Positions 61,393 to 64,000 of a stretch of 64,000 nt of DNA are shown one piece after another. The DNA comes from Micromonospora sp. WMMD980. GTDB taxonomy: Bacteria; Actinomycetota; Actinomycetes; Mycobacteriales; Micromonosporaceae. Below the pieces are notes generated by a model, which was not told the DNA's origin, ran no database searches, and saw nothing but the letters and a program-made list of their open reading frames with translations. A program made the translations under genes and the position numbers. The stretch is taken from assembly GCF_029626035.1 (NCBI RefSeq), contig NZ_JARUBE010000003.1:2046001-2110000 (forward strand). The letters run 5' to 3'. Numbering within the stretch: the stretch's first letter is position 1; each line of letters begins with the position of its first letter.

Positions 61393-61414
61393 CAATCCAG
61401 CGACCGTTGGATTG
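61393..61414. promoter_or_regulatory. TetR operator B (TetR/MFS promoter)
   Basis: CAATCCA-GCGACCGT-TGGATTG has perfect 7-bp arms. It lies between the TetR and MFS start codons (20 bp from the former, 10 bp from the latter). Confidence 0.87.
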
Positions 61415-61423
61415 GGGGTGGCG

Positions 61424-62767
61424 ATGACCGCTGTGGCGCCGCGACGCGAGGCCGTCGCCCTACCGCGGGGCCCGCTGGTCGGGTTCGCCGCCGGTTCGCT
61501 GGGCATGGGCGTGTGGGTCACCGTGCCCGGCCTGCTGCTGCTCTACTTCCTCACCGATGTCCTCGCGGTCGCGCCGTGGCTGGCCGGGCTGACCCTGCTG
61601 CTGCCGAAGGTCGCCGACGTGCTGCTGCACCCGTGGATCGGGCACCGCTGCGACGTCGAGCAGGCCCGCCGCGGCCACCGGCGGCGGCTGCTGCTGGCCG
61701 GCTGCGCGTTGCCGGTGGCGTTCGCCGCGCTGTTCGCGGTGCCCGGCGGCCTGAGCGGCGCGGGCGCGGCGGCCTGGGTGGCGGTGTTCTTCGTGGCCGG
61801 CAACCTGCTGTTCGCCGCCTACCAGGTGCCCTACCTGGCGACCCCGGCCGACCTGCGGATCGGCTACCACGAACGGACCCGGCTGATGGCCTTCCGGATG
61901 GTGGTGCTGACGCTCGGCATCCTGGTCTCCGGGCTGCTGGCGCCGCTGCTGACCGGCGGCGACGACGCCACCCGGGCCGGCTACCTGCGGATGGCCGTGC
62001 TGCTGGCCGCCGGCATGCTCGCCGCGATGGCGGTCGGGGTCGCCGGAATCGGCCGGCTGCGCCGCACGGCGCCCGCCCCGGCGGCCGGGCACGGCGCGGG
62101 CGGGTGGCGAGCGCTCGCGGCGAGCCTGCGCGACCGGCAGTTCCGCCGTCTCGCCGGGGCGTACCTGGCCATGTCGACCACCACCCACCTGGTCCTGGCC
62201 GGGGTGCCCTACTACGCCGAGTACGAGCTGGGTCGCGCCGGGCTGACCACGGTGCTGGTCGCCGCGTTCGTCGCGCCGGCGCTGCTGGTCACCCCGGTGT
62301 GGCTGGCGCTGGCCCGGCGCGTCGGCAAGCAGCGGGCCCTGCTCGGCGCGCAGGTCGCGTTCGCCGCCGGGTCGCTGGTGCTGGCGGTCGGTCGGCCGGC
62401 CGGGTCGCCGGTGCTGGTCGCCGCCGTGGCGGTGCTCGGGGTGGCGTTCGCCGGCATGCAACTGCTGCCGTTCTCGATGCTGCCCGACGTGATCCGTGCC
62501 GCCGGCGCGGCACGCGCCGGCACCTACACCGGGGTGTGGACCGCCACCGAGGCCACCGGCGCCGCGCTGGGCCCCTACGCGTACGCGTTGTGCCTGGCCG
62601 CCGGCGGTTTCGTGGCGTCCGGCGCCGGGCAGACAGTGGTCCAGCCGGCGGGTGCCCTCGCCGCGCTGCGTTACGGCTTCGGCCTGTTGCCGGCCGCGGT
62701 GATGGTGCTCGCGGTGCTGGTGCAGCGCCGATACACCCTGGACGGCGCCGCGCGCGACGAGCACTAG
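61424..62767 (+). CDS. MFS transporter, MelB/GPH-like
   Basis: 447 residues with 12 membrane helices. LGMGVWVTVPGLLLLYFLTDVLAVAPWLAGLTLLLPKVADVLLHPWIGH split over two helices and the loop DRTR-like YHERTRLMAFRMVVLTLGIL are typical of the glycoside-pentoside-hexuronide symporter family. FAGMQLLPFSMLPDVIRAAG is the helix-10 motif. Given its TetR and FMO neighbours, it may move the monooxygenase substrate rather than a sugar. GGGGGTGGC lies upstream of the ATG. Confidence 0.88.
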   Translation: MTAVAPRREAVALPRGPLVGFAAGSLGMGVWVTVPGLLLLYFLTDVLAVAPWLAGLTLLLPKVADVLLHPWIGHRCDVEQARRGHRRRLLLAGCALPVAFAALFAVPGGLSGAGAAAWVAVFFVAGNLLFAAYQVPYLATPADLRIGYHERTRLMAFRMVVLTLGILVSGLLAPLLTGGDDATRAGYLRMAVLLAAGMLAAMAVGVAGIGRLRRTAPAPAAGHGAGGWRALAASLRDRQFRRLAGAYLAMSTTTHLVLAGVPYYAEYELGRAGLTTVLVAAFVAPALLVTPVWLALARRVGKQRALLGAQVAFAAGSLVLAVGRPAGSPVLVAAVAVLGVAFAGMQLLPFSMLPDVIRAAGAARAGTYTGVWTATEATGAALGPYAYALCLAAGGFVASGAGQTVVQPAGALAALRYGFGLLPAAVMVLAVLVQRRYTLDGAARDEH

Positions 62768-62779
62768 ACTTCGCCCCCG

Positions 62780-63943
62780 ATGGACGCCGAGCCCGCCACC
62801 GAGACCCGCCCCTGCGCCCACTGTGGCCGCGAGGTGCCGCAGCGCGCCGGCGCCGGCCGCCCGTTCCGCTACTGCCGGGACAACGACGGCGCCTGTCAGC
62901 GGGCCGCCCGCAACTCGCGGATGCGTCACCGAAACTCCCCCGGCCTGCCCGGGCAGGTGGCGCGGACCTGGGAGGCGGTGGACCGGCTCGACCAGGTGGT
63001 GGAGACGCTCACCGAGGCGCTGCACGCCGAGCTGTCCCCGGCCGGGGTGGAGCGGCAGCTCGCCGAACTGCGTGCCGAGACGGCCGCGCAGGTCGCCGCC
63101 GCGCACGCCGAGCGCGACGAGGCCCGCCGCGACGCCGAGGACGCCGCCGCCTCGGCCGCCCGGGACCGGCAGGACACCCGCGCCGCGTTGGCCGAACGCG
63201 ACACCGCCGCGCAGCGGGCCGAGCGGGCGGACGCGTCGGCCGCCGCGGCCGCCGAGCGGGCCGCCGCCGCCGAGACCGCCCGGGACGCCGCCCGCGCCGA
63301 GGCGGGCGCCGCGCAGGCGTTGCGGGTGCAGGCCGAACGTGACCGCGACGCCGCGCGCGTCGAGCTGCGGACCGTGCGCGCCGAACGCGACGCCGAGCGG
63401 CAGCGGGTCGCCGAGCTGACCGCCGAACGCGACGCCGCCCGCGTCGACGCCGAACGCGCCACCCGCTCCGCCACCGAGGCCCTGGACCGGGCGCACCGCC
63501 TGCGCGCCGAGGCCGACGAGGCCCGCGCCGACGCGCAGGCCGCCCGGGCGCAGGCCGGCGAGGACCGCCGCGCGGCGCGGGCCGCCGTCGAGCGGGCCGC
63601 CGCCGAGGCCGCGGCCGCGCGGCGGGCCGTCGCGGAGCGGGACCGCGCCGAGGCCGCCCGCGTCGACGCGGTGGCGGCGGCCGACGCGGCCCGCGCCGAG
63701 GCGACCGAGGCGCTGCGCGCCGAGGTGGCGGCCCGGTCCGCCGAGCGGGAGGCGCTGCGCGCCGAGCTGGCCGAGGCTCGGCGGGCCACCACCACCGCGC
63801 AGGCCCGCGCGGACGACCTGGCGGCGCGCCTGGCCGCCGCCGAGACCGACCGGGACACCGCGGCGCGCCGCGCCGGGCAGCTCGCCGACCAGGTCAGCGA
63901 CCTGGCCGGCGCGTTGGCGTCGCTCGGGTCGCGCGCCGGCTGA
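62780..63943 (+). CDS. Zinc-ribbon long coiled-coil protein
   Basis: 387 residues. The first ~45 residues hold a Cys cluster (RPCAHCGREVPQ, RYCRDNDGAC) that resembles a zinc ribbon, followed by basic NSRMRHRNS. The rest to the C-terminus is one Ala/Arg/Glu coiled coil of ~300 residues with repeated A-E-R-D-A-A-R units. Such proteins (KfrA-like, chromosome-segregation-like) may structure DNA or a cell pole; the family is not fixed. The MFS gene is 12 bp upstream. Nothing further is seen to the right end. Confidence 0.83.
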   Translation: MDAEPATETRPCAHCGREVPQRAGAGRPFRYCRDNDGACQRAARNSRMRHRNSPGLPGQVARTWEAVDRLDQVVETLTEALHAELSPAGVERQLAELRAETAAQVAAAHAERDEARRDAEDAAASAARDRQDTRAALAERDTAAQRAERADASAAAAAERAAAAETARDAARAEAGAAQALRVQAERDRDAARVELRTVRAERDAERQRVAELTAERDAARVDAERATRSATEALDRAHRLRAEADEARADAQAARAQAGEDRRAARAAVERAAAEAAAARRAVAERDRAEAARVDAVAAADAARAEATEALRAEVAARSAEREALRAELAEARRATTTAQARADDLAARLAAAETDRDTAARRAGQLADQVSDLAGALASLGSRAG

Positions 63944-64000
63944 GCGGCCACGGACCGGGACGGGGCAGCGCGGAGCCGCCGGGCCGGGCGAGGATCGACG

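Noticed and set aside
62900..63940. Repetitive GC-rich DNA as a satellite repeat
   Set aside because: The repetition follows from heptad coding of a coiled coil rather than exact DNA repeats.

Overview
The window is about 73% G+C by impression, with near-exclusive G/C third codon positions, many GTG starts, tightly packed genes and actinobacterial families (DUF1992, DUF4180, DUF1062, TIGR04222, an HspR HAIR operator). This points to a filamentous actinomycete, most likely a member of the Micromonosporaceae such as Micromonospora. The genus is an inference from protein look, not a search.

Layout. 1-3.6 kb: a three-gene oxidative operon (AMP-ligase fused to a P450, a flavin monooxygenase and its flavin reductase). 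3.6-8.3 kb: a small HTH protein, a large LAL/LuxR regulator and a divergent thiopeptide-type bacteriocin domain protein. 8.3-22.6 kb: mostly housekeeping or accessory single genes (acetyltransferases, isochorismatase-type hydrolase, WYL regulator, tyrosine recombinase, flavin oxidoreductase, thymidine kinase, MFS, glycerophosphodiesterase, SDR, acyltransferase), with a decayed hsp20 that keeps its HspR-type promoter. 22.7-25.2 kb: cydAB with a two-copy palindromic operator. 25.2-33.4 kb: peroxiredoxin, patatin, SDR, a broken OFA-type transporter, pyridoxal kinase, and an AraC-VOC-UvrA-like cassette.

The most notable site is a 28-bp dif-like sequence at 33397-33424, between convergent genes and about 1 kb from a Xer-like tyrosine recombinase (34405-35400) whose start codon lies inside a perfect 9-7-9 palindrome. 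I infer that the window covers the replication terminus. An AT-rich patch follows at 36.75-36.86 kb.

35-46 kb is a run of small genes: HNH nuclease, NUDIX, aldo/keto reductase with divergent TetR and paired operators, DUF1062, methyltransferase group, VOC, a frameshifted AbiEii gene, DUF1992, YkvA-like and LysE. 46.6-56 kb is a sugar locus: GH42, GH31, ROK regulator, GH3 and LacI regulator. The three glycosidases match the exo-activities needed to take apart xyloglucan oligosaccharides. 56.4-57 kb holds a truncated serine recombinase beside a truncated membrane gene. 58.5-62.8 kb is a TetR-controlled flavin monooxygenase/SDR and MFS locus with two matching operators. The last gene is a zinc-ribbon coiled-coil protein.

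Several genes are broken (hsp20, OFA transporter, AbiEii, serine recombinase, probably the 56.4 kb membrane gene), which fits a fluid terminus-proximal region. No rRNA, tRNA or CRISPR array was recognised.
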